DNA of 64,000 nucleotides, from assembly GCA_965240325.2 (NCBI GenBank), contig OZ251254.1, positions 434,001 to 498,000 of the forward strand. Reading direction: 5' to 3'. The translations under genes were made by a program, and so were the position numbers. Below the pieces are notes generated by a model. It ran no database searches and was not told where the DNA came from. It saw nothing but the letters and a program-made list of their open reading frames with translations. Origin of the DNA: Rebecca billardiae RCC1528 (lineage: Eukaryota; Haptophyta). This document shows positions 37,811 through 49,406 of the stretch, in pieces; within the stretch, counting starts at the first letter, position 1; each line of letters begins with the position of its first letter.

Positions 37811-40800
37811 TCACAGTCCGCCGCGGCCGCGCGCCTGCGGCAGCTGACACGTCACCGCGCCGATCTCGCCGCGTATCTCGCCGACGGCCAAGCCGCCGCG
37901 CTCGAGCGCGCAGCAGAACGGGCGCAGGCTGGGCACAGCCACCGGCGTGCCAGGCGGCGGCTGCTGGTCGGGGCCGCGGCCCGCGCCCGCGGACGACGAA
38001 GCCTCGTCCGCGCCGTCGCCGGCCGCGCTCGCGCATCCTGCAGTTCGGGGCGCGCGCTCGGGGCACGCGCCCCCCGGCCCGCCCTCCGGAGGTGCCGCCG
38101 GGGCCGGCAGCAGCACCGAGCCGTCGCCGAGGCAGCGCCGGCCTGCGTGCACGCTCAGAGCGAGGTGCGGCACACTGCCGCGCAGCGGTGGGAGCAGCTC
38201 GGCGGGGAGGAAGAGCGAGATCGCGATCTCGCGCGCGGCCTGCTGCTCTCTCGGCGGCTGCGGCGCGGCAGCCGTCCCGTCCGCCGGGTTCGGCGCAGGG
38301 GGCTCGGCGTGGGCGGCGCACACGCGCGCCGCGGGCAGTGGCACGCGCAGCGCGCCCGCCAGCGTGACGTGGACGTCGTAGCGTGACAGCGCGTGCGCCG
38401 CGCCGCCGCGCTCGCGAGCGGGCTGCGCCGGGGCGGGCGGCGGCTGCGCCGCCGCGGCCGCGGCCGCCGAGCTCGCGGCTGCGCGCGCCGCAGTGCGCGC
38501 GGCGCGCGCGGCAGGCAACAGGGCCGGTGGCGGCTGCAGGGGCTGGGCCGAGCGGTCGCGCGCGGCCGCGCCCTCGGCGCCAGCCGGCCCCGCGTGCGCT
38601 GCGTCCGCGTCCGCGCGCCAACCGGCCGCGTGCGGGGCGAGCGCGCCGCCGCCTTCGTCACCACTCGAGTGTGCGCCATGCGAGCCCTCCGCGCCCGCGC
38701 CGCCATCGCCCGCGCCGCCATCGTCTGAATCGCCATCGTCGCTCGCTGACAGCGGTGCCGCCCCCGGCAGGTGGGCGGAGTCGACCGCCGCCGCCGAGGG
38801 CCGGGGCGACGGTGCGCTGGGTGCGTGCGGGGGCGACGGCACGTGCCGCGCCGCGGCGGGCGAGCAGGAGTCCGCCGCCGCACTCGGCCACGGCGGCGGC
38901 GGCGGCGCGACGGTTCGCAGCCTGTCAGCCTCGCGACACGCGGCCCGGCACTGGGTGGCGTCGGGCGGCGCGTCGGCCGCGCAGCCCGCAGCTGGGACGG
39001 ATGGCCGCTCGCGCCGCGCGCCGCCGTGCTCGGCGTGGCGCGCGGGCGCCCCGGCCGAGCCTCCGGCCGCGCTGCCGTCCGCGCCGCCGCCGCCCTCGCC
39101 CGCTTGCCACGTCGAGCGACGCGACCCGAGGGCGCGCGCGCGCTGAGCCGCTGTGGCGGCCCAGAGTTGAGCGCCGCCGGCGGCGGCGGCAGCCGCGCCG
39201 CCTTCGCCCTGGCACGCGGCGGCGTGCGCGTCGGCCGACGAGTCTGCGGATGGCGGCTGCCCGGCGTGCGCGCCGGCGTCGTGCGCGCGCGCGCTCACAC
39301 TGCCACCGCTGCCGTGCCGACCCGCGGGGCCGTCCGCGGCGGAGAGGCTGCTTTGGTGGTGGCGGTGGTGGTGGCGGTGGCGGCGCGGCGTGTGCCGGCT
39401 GTCAGCGGCGCCGCCGCCTCCACCGCCGCCGCCGCCGCCTCCAGCTGTGTGCTGCTGCTGCTGCTGGTGATGATGGCGGTGGCGGTGGTTGTGAGAGTCG
39501 CTGGCCGCGCCGCCGCCGCCGCCGCTGCCACCGCCGCCGCCGCCGCCGCCGCCGCCGGCCGCGCTCGCGCGCGGCGCGAGCACGAGCGCCGAGATTGCAA
39601 TCTGGACGAGCACGACGCCACAGCGCGGCGGCAGGCGCACCGGCGGCGCGGGCCAGAGCTCAAATTGCATGGCGACGGGCGTGTGGTCGCTGCCGAGCAC
39701 TTGGGGTGCGCTCCAGTACGCAACGGGTCGGAGCTCGCCGGCCGCCGCGCGGCGCGCGGGCGCGGGCGCCGCCGCCGGCTGCGGCTGCGGCTGCATAGCG
39801 CGCGGCTCGACGGCGGTGCCGCCGCCAGCCGCGGCCTCGGCCGCGCCGGCCGCCGTGCGCTCCACCCCCGCCGCCCCTTCCGCCGCCTCCGCCGCCGCCG
39901 GGCGCACGTGCAGCACGCGATCGCACCAGGAGGGCGTGCGGAGCTTATCGGTGGCGTAGGCGGCACTGGCCGCGCTCTCACACGCCGGCGCGCCGCCGCC
40001 CGGCGCGGCCGAGCCGCCGCCGCCGCCGACCGTCGGGCAGGCGGCGGCGGCGGACGCGGCGGCGGCCGGCTCCGAGCCGGCGCCGCCGGGCGGCGCGCAC
40101 CGGCCGGCGCGCGCCGTGCGCTCCATCCGGAATGTGGGCATGAAGGTGATAGGCGCCTCGCGCGCGCGCGGAAGGAATCGCCCGGCCGCGCGCTCCGCGC
40201 TCAGCTGGTCGTGCTCCAAGAGCGACGCCCACGCCGCCGCCGAAGCCGGCGGCGCGGCGGGCGCGCCGACGAGCTGCGCGCCGGCGCGCGCCGTCGCGTC
40301 GGCGTGCGCGTCGGCGGCGCCGGCGTCTGTGGCTGTGGCGAGCGGCGGCGCGTCGGCGCGCGGCGCGACGAGCGTGAGCGCGCGCTCGCACGGCACATCC
40401 ACGCGGTAGTTGAGATCTCCAAAGATGAGCACGTGGTCGAAGATCGAGAGAAGCTCGTGGCGCGCGCCGGGGCAGCCATGGCCGCCGCCGCCGCCCGGCG
40501 CGCCGCTGCCGCCGTCGAGCGCGCCGAGGTCGGCGGCGGCGGCGGCGGCCGGCAGCGTCTCCACCAGCTCGGCCATGTCGGCGTTGCGCTGCGCGGCCAT
40601 GGCCTCGTGCGCCGCGAGGTGGCAGTTTACGAACGCGAGCGAGGTGCCTCCGATCACGAGCTCCGCGCCCACCGCACCCTTGTTGGCGGCCATGCCCGAC
40701 GCTCCGGTGTACTTGGAGAGCACAGTGCCGCGCGCGCCGAGGCACGGCGCGAGCGAGCGCGACGCGAGCGCGAGCAGCCGCACGCCCGCGAGGTGTGACA

Positions 40801-42475
40801 TGCCTTCCTGCAGCGCGCGGTCCAGCTTGCGGCCGACCGCGCTCGCGCCGCGCCGCTTCGCGCCGCCGCCGCGCGCGAGCGCCGCGCACTGCAGCTGGCC
40901 CACGTCCACGGGCCCGGCCGGGTCGGTGATCGACAGCTGCGCCACGCGCTCGTACTCGGGGCCCGCCGCCGCGGCGAGCGCGGACCACAGGGCCTCCTCC
41001 TTCTCCACGGGGCACTCCTGCACGCCAATCACGAGCAGAGTCGGCGCGGCCGCGGCCGACGGCGCGGCCGCGGCCGACGGCGCGGCCGCAGCCGTCTCGG
41101 CCAGCCAGTCGGCGGCGGTGCCGTCCGCGGCCGCCGCCGCGCCCGCCCGAGCGCGCGCGTGAGCGCCGCCGTCGTCGTCGTCGCCGGTGGCGCGCGCGCC
41201 GCCCGGCGCGCGCCCACCGCTCCGCCGCTCTCCACCGGGGACCACATCGCCCGAGGCGAGGCCACACAGCCAGCGGCCAAGCGCCTCGGCCGCCGCCGCG
41301 CTCGCCGCCGGCTCGGAGCCGCCGCCGCCGCCGACCGCCGTCGCCGCCGGCGGGCCAGACCCGTAGTTCCAGCTGGCGACAATGACGCGGACCGGGCCAG
41401 GCGCGGGCGGTGCCGCCAGCGGCCATGCCGCCGGCGGCGCGGGTGCCTCGGCGCCCGCCGCCGCGCGCGCGCCGCTCGCGCCGCCCGCATCCGAGTCGGC
41501 CGTCGCTGCCGCCGCGCCATGCCAGCCTGCTGCAGGCGTGCCGCTCGCCGCGGCGTCGCGGCACGCGGCCGGCGTGCCGCGCGCGCCGTCGAGCGCGCGC
41601 TCCAGAGCCGCGACGAGCGAAGCCGAACTCTCCAGCGCGCGCGCCGCACACCCGCCCACCGCGGCCGCGCGGCGCGCGCGCGCGACGCTGAGCACTCGGC
41701 AGAGAGCAAGCGTGGCCTCATGCCACGCGACGCAGCGCGCGTGCGCGCGCGCCGCGCCCTCCGCCGCCGCGCCGCCGCCGCCGCAGCCGTGCACGACCGC
41801 CGCCGCCGCACCCGCCGCCGCGCCCGCCGCCGCCTCGGCCTCGTCCTCACAAAAGGACGCGGTGCGCTGCCGCGCGCGCCGCGCGCCGAGGCCACTTAGC
41901 AAGACCGCGGCCGCCACGGCCGCAGGCGCATCCGGCGGGCTCGGCGCCGCGTTGGCCGAGTCGGCGGAGCAGTCCGCGCGCTCGGCCGCTGCTAGGGGCG
42001 GCACTTCGGCCGACGGCAGCGGCTCGGGCGGCGGCTGTGGCGGGAGCGGCGGCGGCGGTGGGAGCGGCGGAAGCCGAGAGGGTGCCTCAACCAACCCACC
42101 GCCACCGGTGGGGTCGGCACCGCGCGCGGGCACGCCGCCACCGCTGGCCGTCCCGCCCCTGCGCTCGGCAGAGCGCGCTGAGCCCGCGCCCACCCCCGAC
42201 AAGGGCGGCCCCCCGGACAGGGCGGACGCTTCGCAGGACGGGGGCGGGCCCCCGGACAGGTCGCCCCCGGACAGGGCGGACGCTCCGGAGGACGGGGGCG
42301 AGGGCGCCTCGGAGGAGCTCCCGCGCGAGCGGTGCGCGCCAACGCCTGAGGACGCGCCGAGCTCATCTGCGCTGCTGCAGCTGTCAGCAGGGCGAGCCCG
42401 GCTGCCAGCACCGCGCCCTCGGTGCGCGCGCGCGGGCTCACACCCCTCCTCCGCTGCGAGGCTGCTGGCGCTGTG

Positions 42476-42543
<68 letters not shown>

Positions 42544-45500
42544 GCGCATGCTCAGAGCGCACGCCGCGGTGCGTGGCCGCGCGCGGCAGCGCGCCGCTCG
42601 AGCCGGCGCCAGCGGAGCCCGTCGCGCCGTGGGCCGAGAGCGTGCGGCAGCAGCTGCCCTCGCTGCCCTCGGCGCCCGCGTCGAAGGGCGGCAGGCGGAG
42701 GTCGGTGCCGCCCGCGCGGACGCTGGGCGGCGGGTGAGCCGGCGGTGAAGCAGGATGCGCGCCAGCCGCGCCGTCGCCGCCGCCGCCGCCGCGCGAGCCC
42801 CCGCCAGCGCGGGCAGCCTCGAGCGAAGCCGCGCCTGGCCGCTCGGCCGAGGCGGATGCGGATGCGGATGTGGAGGCCGACGCGGACGCGGCGGCGGGCT
42901 CTGTGAGCGGTCGGCCGCGCGCCGGGATGATGATCGGCGGCGGCAGCGCGCGCTCGCGAGCCGAGGAGGCGGCCGCGCCGCCGCCCTCGGCCGCGAGCGC
43001 GCCGTCCGCCCCGGCCTCCGAGCCGCCGCCGCCGACCGGCTGTATCCGCAGACGCGCAGACCGCCCGCCGCCACCGCCGCCGCCGCCGCCGCGCACGCCG
43101 CTCGCCGCCGCCGCGCTCGCGGCCTGCTGCGCGCGCGCGTAATCCGCGTGCGCGCGCCGATACGCGAGGAGGGCGTCGTGCGAGTCGGCGCGGATGGCGG
43201 ACAGCGTGCGCTCCAGCCGCGCGCCGCTGTCGGCGAGCCGTGCGCCGTAGCTGCGCAGCGCGTGCGCGCACAGCCGCAGCCGGCCGGCTTGCTCGGTGGC
43301 GCCGCCGCCGAGCGGCGCGCTCCACCCGCCATCGCCGCCGCCGCCGTCCGGGGGAGCCCGGAAGCTTCCGTCCACCGAGCTGCGGAAGCTTCCGTCCAGG
43401 GAAGTCCGGAGGAAGAACCGGACCGTGCCGTCGGACAGCGCCTCGAGCGCAGCCGCGAGCTCCAGCGCGCGGCGGCTCAGCTTTGCGAGCAGCCGGCAGA
43501 ACGCGTCCGCGCCGAGCGAGTGCGTCTTGTCCGCGTGCACGGCGACCAGCAGCGAAGGCGCGTGCACCGCCGCCCGCGCGGCGGGCGCGGCGGGCGCGGC
43601 GGGCGCGGCGGGCGCGGCGGGCGCGGCGGGCGCGGCGGGCGCGGCGGGCGCGGCGGCGCCCTCGGCGCCTGGCATCGGCGTGTGCGGCGCCGAGCCCAGC
43701 GCGGGCGACGAGCCCCCCACGCGCCGCGTCGGGCCGGTCGGCGAGCCTGGAGCCGTGGCAGCGCCCGCGCGCGCGCCGGCCGCCGCGCCGTCGACCGCGC
43801 GCGCCCAGCCGGCGGCGGCGTCGTCGGCGTCGGCCGCGCCGCTTGCGCTTCCGGCTGACGCGCCGCTGGCAGCGCTCAGCACACTCGTCGCCGAGTGGTT
43901 GCGGGCGGAGGTGAGGAAGGCGCGCGCGGCCCTGGCGAGCGCGCTTGCGTCGCCGCTGGAAGCGCCGCGCGCGTGCTGCGAGCGGAACCGAGGTCGGCGG
44001 AGGGTGCTCGCCGCCGCCGAGTGCGGCGGCGGCGGCGGCGGCTGCTGTGACAGCCGCGTGCGCCGCCGCGGCGGCGGCGGCTGGTGCTCCTCGTCCAAGG
44101 GCTCGGCGGCCGCGCCCTCCGCCGCATCTCCGACGGCCGCCTGCGCCTCCACCGCGCTGCCGGCGGGGCGCACGTCCGGCGGCAGGGCGGCTGGCGGCAC
44201 GAGCGCTGCCGCCGCGCGCGCGGCCGGCACCCTCGGCGGCGCGACGCGCGAGCGATCGTCATGGCCGTCCGCGCCGACTTCTGGTGGGAGGGCGGCACTG
44301 GCGCGGTGCACACCGTCTGCGCCGTCGGCGTGCAGAGGCATGTAGGCCGCAGGTGCGTCGCGTGGCGCGGCGCCACCGGCACAGCCCGCGGCTGCCAGCG
44401 TCGAGCGGTCGGCGGCGGCGGCGCGGGCTGCCGCGCCGACCGCGCCCAAGCCTGGCGCATCGAATGCGGCGGCGGCCAGCGGCGGCAGCGGCGGCAACGG
44501 CGGCGGCGGCGGTAGCGGCGGCAGAGACGGCGAGGGCTGCTGCTCCTGCGTGTGCGGCCGCGGCGGCGCGGGCGCCGCCGAAGCCGCCGCGTGCGGCTGC
44601 GGCTGTGGATGCGGCGGCGTGCACGCCGCGGCCCCGACGCCCGCCGCCGCGTGCGCGTGCGCGTGCGCGTGTGTCGCGGCGCCCGGCTGCGGCTGCGGCG
44701 GCGCGGCGTGGGCCGAAGAATAGGCGGGCTGGTGCAGGGCCCAGGCGGTGTAGAGATGGGTGTACCCTCCGGCCGCGCCGCGCACGGCCGCGCGCACGCC
44801 GCGCGCCGTGTCTCGCACCGTCGGCATGTGCGCCCACGCCTGCGCCCGCGCCGGGTCTACCACGCTGCCCCCTGCGGCGGCGGCGGCCGCGGCGGCCGCG
44901 TCGGTCGCCACGAGCGCCGCCGCCGCCGCCGCGCCGACGTCAGAGTGCGTTCGCTGCGCGAGGGCGAGCTCAAGCAGCCGCGCGGCCGCGCGCGGCGCGT
45001 GCGCGTCGAGTAGCGCGTGCGACAGCCTCGCGAAGCGCGCGCACGCCACGATCGACTCGTCCACGCACGCGGCCGTCAGCTCCTCGCGACTTGCCTCGAT
45101 CGCCCTCAACTCTGCACATGCCGCCAACTGCCTGACCTCGCGCTCGGCCGCGGCGGCGCGCTCGGCGGCGGCGGCGGGCGAGGTCGCGGAGCCGCGGCCG
45201 ATGGGCGGCGGCACGCGCGGCGGCGAGAGGCTCGTCGGAATCGCCGCCTCGACGCAGAGCTGCGCGCCGTGCGACGGCGTCGACGACGACGACGGCGGCG
45301 GCGGCGGCGGCGGCGGCGTCGACGGCGGGGCGGCGGATGCCGACTCCGCGGCGGCCGCCGCGCCGGCGCCGGCGCTGGCATCGGCGGCCCTGTCGTCGCG
45401 GAGCTCGTGCAGCAGGCGCTGGGAGCGCGCGTTGAGCTCTACCGCGTCCGCCGCGAGCGTCGGCGCGAAGTCGCGGCCGAGGGACGCCGCGAGCAGCTGC

Positions 45501-45847
45501 GTGAGCTCCGACCACAGCAGCAGGATGGCCGCCGCATCAAACGTCGCGCCCGCAGATTCCTCGTCCGGCGCGGCGGCGCCGAGGGTGAGCAGCAGCCGCG
45601 CGAGCTTGCACAGCGCGCCGTCGAGCCGGTGCCACGCGCGCGAGGCGTGCTTCGCGTCGCTCGCCAGCCGGTGGTGCGCCTCCGCGCGCTGCTGCAGCCC
45701 GCGCTCGCGCTCGCGAAGCATCGGCGCGCCGGGCGCGCGCCCGCCTGTGGCGGCGGCGGCGGCGCGTTGGAGCATCGCACTGATGCTGTCCGCCACCGCG
45801 TGCGCGCTGCGCGCCGACTTGCGCTGGAGCCGGTTGAGCGTCTTCAT
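37811..45847 (-). CDS. Giant intronless inositol polyphosphate 5-phosphatase
   Basis: One uninterrupted frame; Met 45847 (MKTLNRLQRKSARS) gives 2678 aa and is preferred, since sequence upstream to the in-frame Met at 46075 looks like a leader. Numbering from 46075, a complete IPPc catalytic domain lies at ~1565-2135 with every family motif in order: 'VIVASWNYG', 'IGVQECPVEKE', 'MAANKGAVG', 'FVNCHLAAHE', 'FGDLNYRVD', 'ITFMPTFR', 'PSWCDRVLH' and 'GSDHTPVAM'. These enzymes remove the 5-phosphate from phosphoinositides and inositol phosphates via a Mg-dependent DNase I-like fold. Insertions of Ala/Gly separate motifs inside the domain. The N-terminal ~150 residues are helical and could be a BAR-like membrane module. 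The C-terminus has a beta-rich 'YDVHVTLAGALRVPL' region that may be C2-like; both are inference. More than 60% of the protein is low-complexity Ala/Gly/Pro/Ser/His. Confidence 0.83.
42474..42543 (-). repeat. (CCG)n trinucleotide run coding poly-Gly
   Basis: About 22 CCG/CGC units in frame within the 5-phosphatase gene, encoding an uninterrupted Gly run of roughly 20 residues on the minus strand. It is prone to slippage and to length error in sequencing. Confidence 0.85.
43575..43660 (-). repeat. 9-bp tandem repeat coding Ala-Ala-Pro
   Basis: Eight or more copies of GCGGGCGCG in the plus strand. On the coding strand they give (Pro-Ala-Ala)n within the 5-phosphatase. Perfect repeat units indicate recent expansion. 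Confidence 0.85.
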
Positions 45848-46333
45848 CGCCCGCGCGCCGCGCGCCCCGGCGGCGGACGCCGCGGGACGGAGGACGCGGG
45901 GGCCCGGGCCGGGCCGGCTGCTCCCTGGACACGCTCGCACCGCACGTCCCACCGTCCGCACGGGTGCGCAGGACTGCGAAAAGCGAGTCCGGGTCTTCAG
46001 CCGGAAGAAGAGAGCGCTTCCGCGAATCCGCGTGATGGCGGCCAAGTTGAAAGTGGCTCTCGTGGACGGCATCATGGCGAACGCGGCCCGGGCGGCGCGC
46101 GCGGCCCGTGCGCTGCATATCTACTGCTGCGTCATCACGCGACATGCATACGCAGAGTGCCAGGCGCGCTACTACAGAGCTTGCAGGCTGAGCAGACGCG
46201 CGAGAGAGAGGAGGGCCTCGCCATCCGCGAGAGTCGAACGCCCGGCCACGGCCGCACCGCGCCCGCCGCCAGATACTCGTCGACGTCGTCGTCGGACGTC
46301 GGGAGGAGGACATCACCATGATGGGACGCGTCG
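45848..46333. other. Spacer between P450 and 5-phosphatase genes
   Basis: 486 bp in tandem configuration on the minus strand: 3' UTR of the P450 gene plus promoter and leader of the 5-phosphatase gene. The part next to 45847 is GC-rich and in frame with the 5-phosphatase for 76 codons, so a longer N-terminus from 46075 is not excluded. Confidence 0.45.
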
Positions 46334-48583
46334 TCAGCACTCGTCCGCCGCACGCGCCGCCGCGCACATCGCCATGGGACCGTCCACGCACAGCGTGGGT
46401 GCAAGGTAGGCGCGCCCAAGCGCGCTCCTCGCACACCACGGCAGCCCAGGCTGACGCGCGGCGGCGGCAGCCGCGCCCCCGCCGCCGCCGCCGCCGCCAC
46501 CACCCATGCCGCCGCCGCCCAAGCCGCTGCCGGCCACCTCAACGAGCTCAACGAGCTCAAACGCCGCGAGCACGTGGCGAAGGATCGTCCACGCGGCGAG
46601 CAGGGCGGCGGTGCCGGCGGGGCACGCGCGGCGCCCGAGGCCAAACGCGGCGAGCCTTGGCCCCGGCGGCGCGCGGAGCGGGTCCCAGCGTGCACATGCA
46701 TCCTCCGCCGCCGCGCCGCCGCAGCAGAGCGTGTCGGCGCGCACGAGCGTGCGCTCGCCCGGCTTGCCCGCGGGCGCGCCGCGCGCGAGCGCGGGGCAGC
46801 GCGCGCGCAGCTCGTCCGTGCGCACAACGCGCGGCAGCGTCAGTACAGGCGGGCACGCCCACAGCGTGGCGCCCATGCAGCGCACCAGCAGCATGGCCGG
46901 GTCCGTCGTCGCGTCCGCCGCGCCCGCGCGCGCGCTCGCCGGGTCGGGCGTGGCTGGCGCGTCCGCCGCGCCCGCGCGCGCGCTCGCCGGTGCGCGCTCG
47001 GCGGCGGCGCCCGACGCGCGGCAGCGAGATGCTTCGGCCTGGGCTGCGCCGGTGTCAGCCTCAGAGGCAGCCGAGCACGCCGCGGCGGCGGGCGCGCCCG
47101 GCCCCGCGCGCAGCGCCGGGTGCGCCGGCGGCACGGGCCGGGCGATGGCCGCCGGCAGCGGCGCCCCAGTCGTCGCGCTCGCCTTGAGCGCGCGCAGCGC
47201 ATCGCAGTGCAGCGCGCGAAGGCGCGCGCAGCGCGCGAGCTCCGCGCACTCGCGGCCGAGCGCGAGGCGCAGGCGCTCGCGCCCCGGCTGGTGGGCGCCG
47301 AGCTGGAGCAGCGTCACGCACACCACGCCGAGCGTCGTCTCGAACCCCGCCGTCAGGAACGAGACGCAGTTGGCCACAATCTCCGAGCGGGCGAGCGCGG
47401 TGCCGCCGGTACCGCAGTGGGCGGCCATGGCGGCAAGGAGCGGCGCGCACGCGCCGCCGCCGGGCGCGTGCGCCGCGGGGCCGTGCGCCAAGCCCGAGCC
47501 GTGCGCGCTCGAGCCCGGCGCGCCCCCGCCCCCGCCCGCGCCGCGCGCCTCCGCGCCCGCCGCCGCACCGCCCGCCGCCGCCCGCAGCTCAAGCTCGAGC
47601 CACGACGAGAGCCGAGCGCTCAGCCGCGCGTGCGCCGCGCGCGTGCGCGCCGGATGCTTTGCGCGCGCGCGCAGGCTCCGCCAGAAGCGGAGGAAGTCGG
47701 CGCCGAGCGCGCGCCGCGGCTCGTCGTCGTCGTCGTCACCACACGCGCGCGTGGGCGGCGGGCCGCCCTGCTCCCACCCGCTCGCCGAACCCGGCGCGCC
47801 CTCCTCCGCAGCGGAGGCCCGAGGCCCGCGCGGAGCGGACGGCGTGGCCTGCCGCCGCGCGGCGTGCGGCTCCGTCGGTATGGCGGCGGCGCCGTCGTCG
47901 GCGGGCGGCGCGCCCGCGCCGAGCGCACTCGCGCCGATCCCGGCCTCGGCGGCACTCCGCGCGCCCCCGTCGCGCTCCGCGCCGCCAGGCGCGCCCGACC
48001 GCGGAGACGCACCGCCGGGTGCGCCGACGCACTCGCCGTCCGGCGCGCCGACGACGAGCTCGACGATCCAGCGCGCGAGCACGGGCTCGAGGAGCGGCTT
48101 GAGGTCCAGCTGCAGCACGGCGCCGGGCGGCGCGCTGGCCAGCGTCGCCTGCAGCCCGCCGACCAGCTCGCGCGCCGCGCGCTCGGCAATGGCGACTGGT
48201 CTGTCATGCCCCAGGCCGATCGGGAGGACGCGCCGCGTGATGAGCGCGCGCTGCCGGCTCCAATCGGCGCCGGTGGCGCCGGTGAGCGCGTCGCGGATGT
48301 GGTTCGCCGTGCGCGCCGCCGGCTTCTCCAGCGCGCCGCCGCACACCGCCTCGAGCGCCTCGAAGGTCCGCGCGTCCAGAACGACGACTGTCCGCGCCGG
48401 CGCGTCACGCATGCCGGTGGCAGTCACGAGGAGGCCCGCGGCGCGATGCGCGCGCGAGGCGCGGGCGCGGAGGGCCCACAGCTCGTCGCCGGCGGCGCCC
48501 ATCCACGCCCGCCAGCTCGGCTCGGCTGGAGCGTCATCGCCCGCGCGCGCCGCCGACGGCGACGAGCTCGCCGCCTGCCCCAT
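46334..48583 (-). CDS. Cytochrome P450, atypical (ExxR motif missing)
   Basis: Intronless, 749 aa, far above the ~500 of ordinary P450s because of two low-complexity insertions (~185-285 and ~480-555). P450 hallmarks are present: the I-helix oxygen-activation motif 'SFLTAGFETT' (~413), and the heme-binding loop 'FGLGRRACPAG' with thiolate Cys ~654, followed by a normal L-helix ('LAAWTILRHVLAAFEL'). The K-helix, identified by the following 'ACPPVLTLPRVV', reads A-T-L-W (572-575) where E-x-x-R is expected, so both near-invariant residues are replaced. The perf region before the Cys loop ('RWDPLRAPPGPRLAAF') is recognisable. There is no N-terminal membrane anchor: the start is MGQAASSSPSAARAGDD, with a possible MGxxxS N-myristoylation signal instead. 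The substrate is unknown. It could be a divergent active enzyme or one that has lost monooxygenase function. Confidence 0.75.
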   Translation of the reverse strand: MGQAASSSPSAARAGDDAPAEPSWRAWMGAAGDELWALRARASRAHRAAGLLVTATGMRDAPARTVVVLDARTFEALEAVCGGALEKPAARTANHIRDALTGATGADWSRQRALITRRVLPIGLGHDRPVAIAERAARELVGGLQATLASAPPGAVLQLDLKPLLEPVLARWIVELVVGAPDGECVGAPGGASPRSGAPGGAERDGGARSAAEAGIGASALGAGAPPADDGAAAIPTEPHAARRQATPSAPRGPRASAAEEGAPGSASGWEQGGPPPTRACGDDDDDEPRRALGADFLRFWRSLRARAKHPARTRAAHARLSARLSSWLELELRAAAGGAAAGAEARGAGGGGGAPGSSAHGSGLAHGPAAHAPGGGACAPLLAAMAAHCGTGGTALARSEIVANCVSFLTAGFETTLGVVCVTLLQLGAHQPGRERLRLALGRECAELARCARLRALHCDALRALKASATTGAPLPAAIARPVPPAHPALRAGPGAPAAAACSAASEADTGAAQAEASRCRASGAAAERAPASARAGAADAPATPDPASARAGAADATTDPAMLLVRCMGATLWACPPVLTLPRVVRTDELRARCPALARGAPAGKPGERTLVRADTLCCGGAAAEDACARWDPLRAPPGPRLAAFGLGRRACPAGTAALLAAWTILRHVLAAFELVELVEVAGSGLGGGGMGGGGGGGGGGAAAAAARQPGLPWCARSALGRAYLAPTLCVDGPMAMCAAARAADEC

Positions 48584-48655
48584 TGCCGCCCGTCCGGCCC
48601 CGCGACCGGCCGACTACGATATTTTCCATTTTCAATTTGCTGTCTGCGGCGCGAA

Positions 48656-49406
48656 ACCAACCGGTCCAGACCTCAGGATTTGGGAAACTCGGAAAATGAG
48701 AGAAATTCAAAACCCGCCGCGTGCGCCCGCCACAGCCATCCGCCGCGAGGCGCCGCCCGCTGCCGCGCCGCCGCAGTCGTAGACGTGCACGCGGCGATGG
48801 CGCACGCGGTCGGGCAGAGGCATAGGGCCTTTCTGCGCCGCCCTGCGCCGGGCAACTCGCGTCTGACCATCTTCTCGGCGCCTTGAGCCCGCACGGGCGT
48901 GTGCGCCGCCTCTCGGCTTCAGCCGTGCTGTGGTCCCCGCAAAGTATGCGCGCGCTGAGCGCAACCCGAGGCGCGCATCCCAGGACGGCGTGAGCCATGT
49001 GACAGTACGGTCGTGGGCGCGCGCCATGGTGCCCAGCGGCTTCACGTGCGTGCCTCTTTGCTGCCTCGGCAGGCAAGGCGCGGCATGGCTCTGGCTGAAT
49101 GTGGCGGCGGCGCACGCTCGCGCTCTCGCGGGCCTGCAGCTGACCGTCGAGGTGCGAGGGCGCGAAGCGCTGCGCCACGCGCAAGCGACAGTAGTTCACC
49201 GCTTCGCTACCGCCCCGCTGCGTCCCATCGGAAGATCTACTGGACTTCGCGCGGCCTCGCCCTGGCGGCGGAAGGCGAGAGCGAGGTGGCGGCGGGAGCG
49301 TCCGCCCCAGCGCGCGCCAACCTGACGAAACCCGAAATCTGCACGCCAGTGGGCCGCCCACTGGCGTGCAGATCTACCGATAATCCTGAGGTCTGGACCG
49401 GTTGGT
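48656..49406. mobile_element. Possible MITE-like element with 25-bp perfect TIRs
   Basis: The outer 25 bp are exact complements (left end ACCAACCGGTCCAGACCTCA, continuing GGATT). The interior is ~700 bp, has no recognisable gene and includes the hairpin at 49337-49373 near its right end. No target-site duplication longer than two bases is evident. A non-autonomous DNA transposon is plausible; a chance or regulatory inverted repeat is less likely given 25 exact bases. Confidence 0.5.
49337..49373. repeat. Perfect 18-bp-arm hairpin with 1-nt spacer
   Basis: Arm ATCTGCACGCCAGTGGGC, a single C, then its exact complement; 37 bp in total. On either strand it can extrude as a cruciform or fold as an RNA hairpin. 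It is located ~145 bp 3' of the stop of the ankyrin gene, outside the coding region. Confidence 0.9.

Noticed and set aside
38383-40798. Long plus-strand open frames of 471 and 675 codons
   Set aside because: They are antisense shadows of the 5-phosphatase; the translations are Arg/Ala runs without motifs, as expected opposite GC-rich coding DNA.
46215-46260. tRNA-like TTCGA loop upstream of the 5-phosphatase gene
   Set aside because: Flanking stems mispair at two of the first four positions and no complementary 5' acceptor strand is present.
46506-48886. Plus-strand open frames of 758 and 770 codons
   Set aside because: Antisense to the P450 gene, low complexity, no conserved motif.
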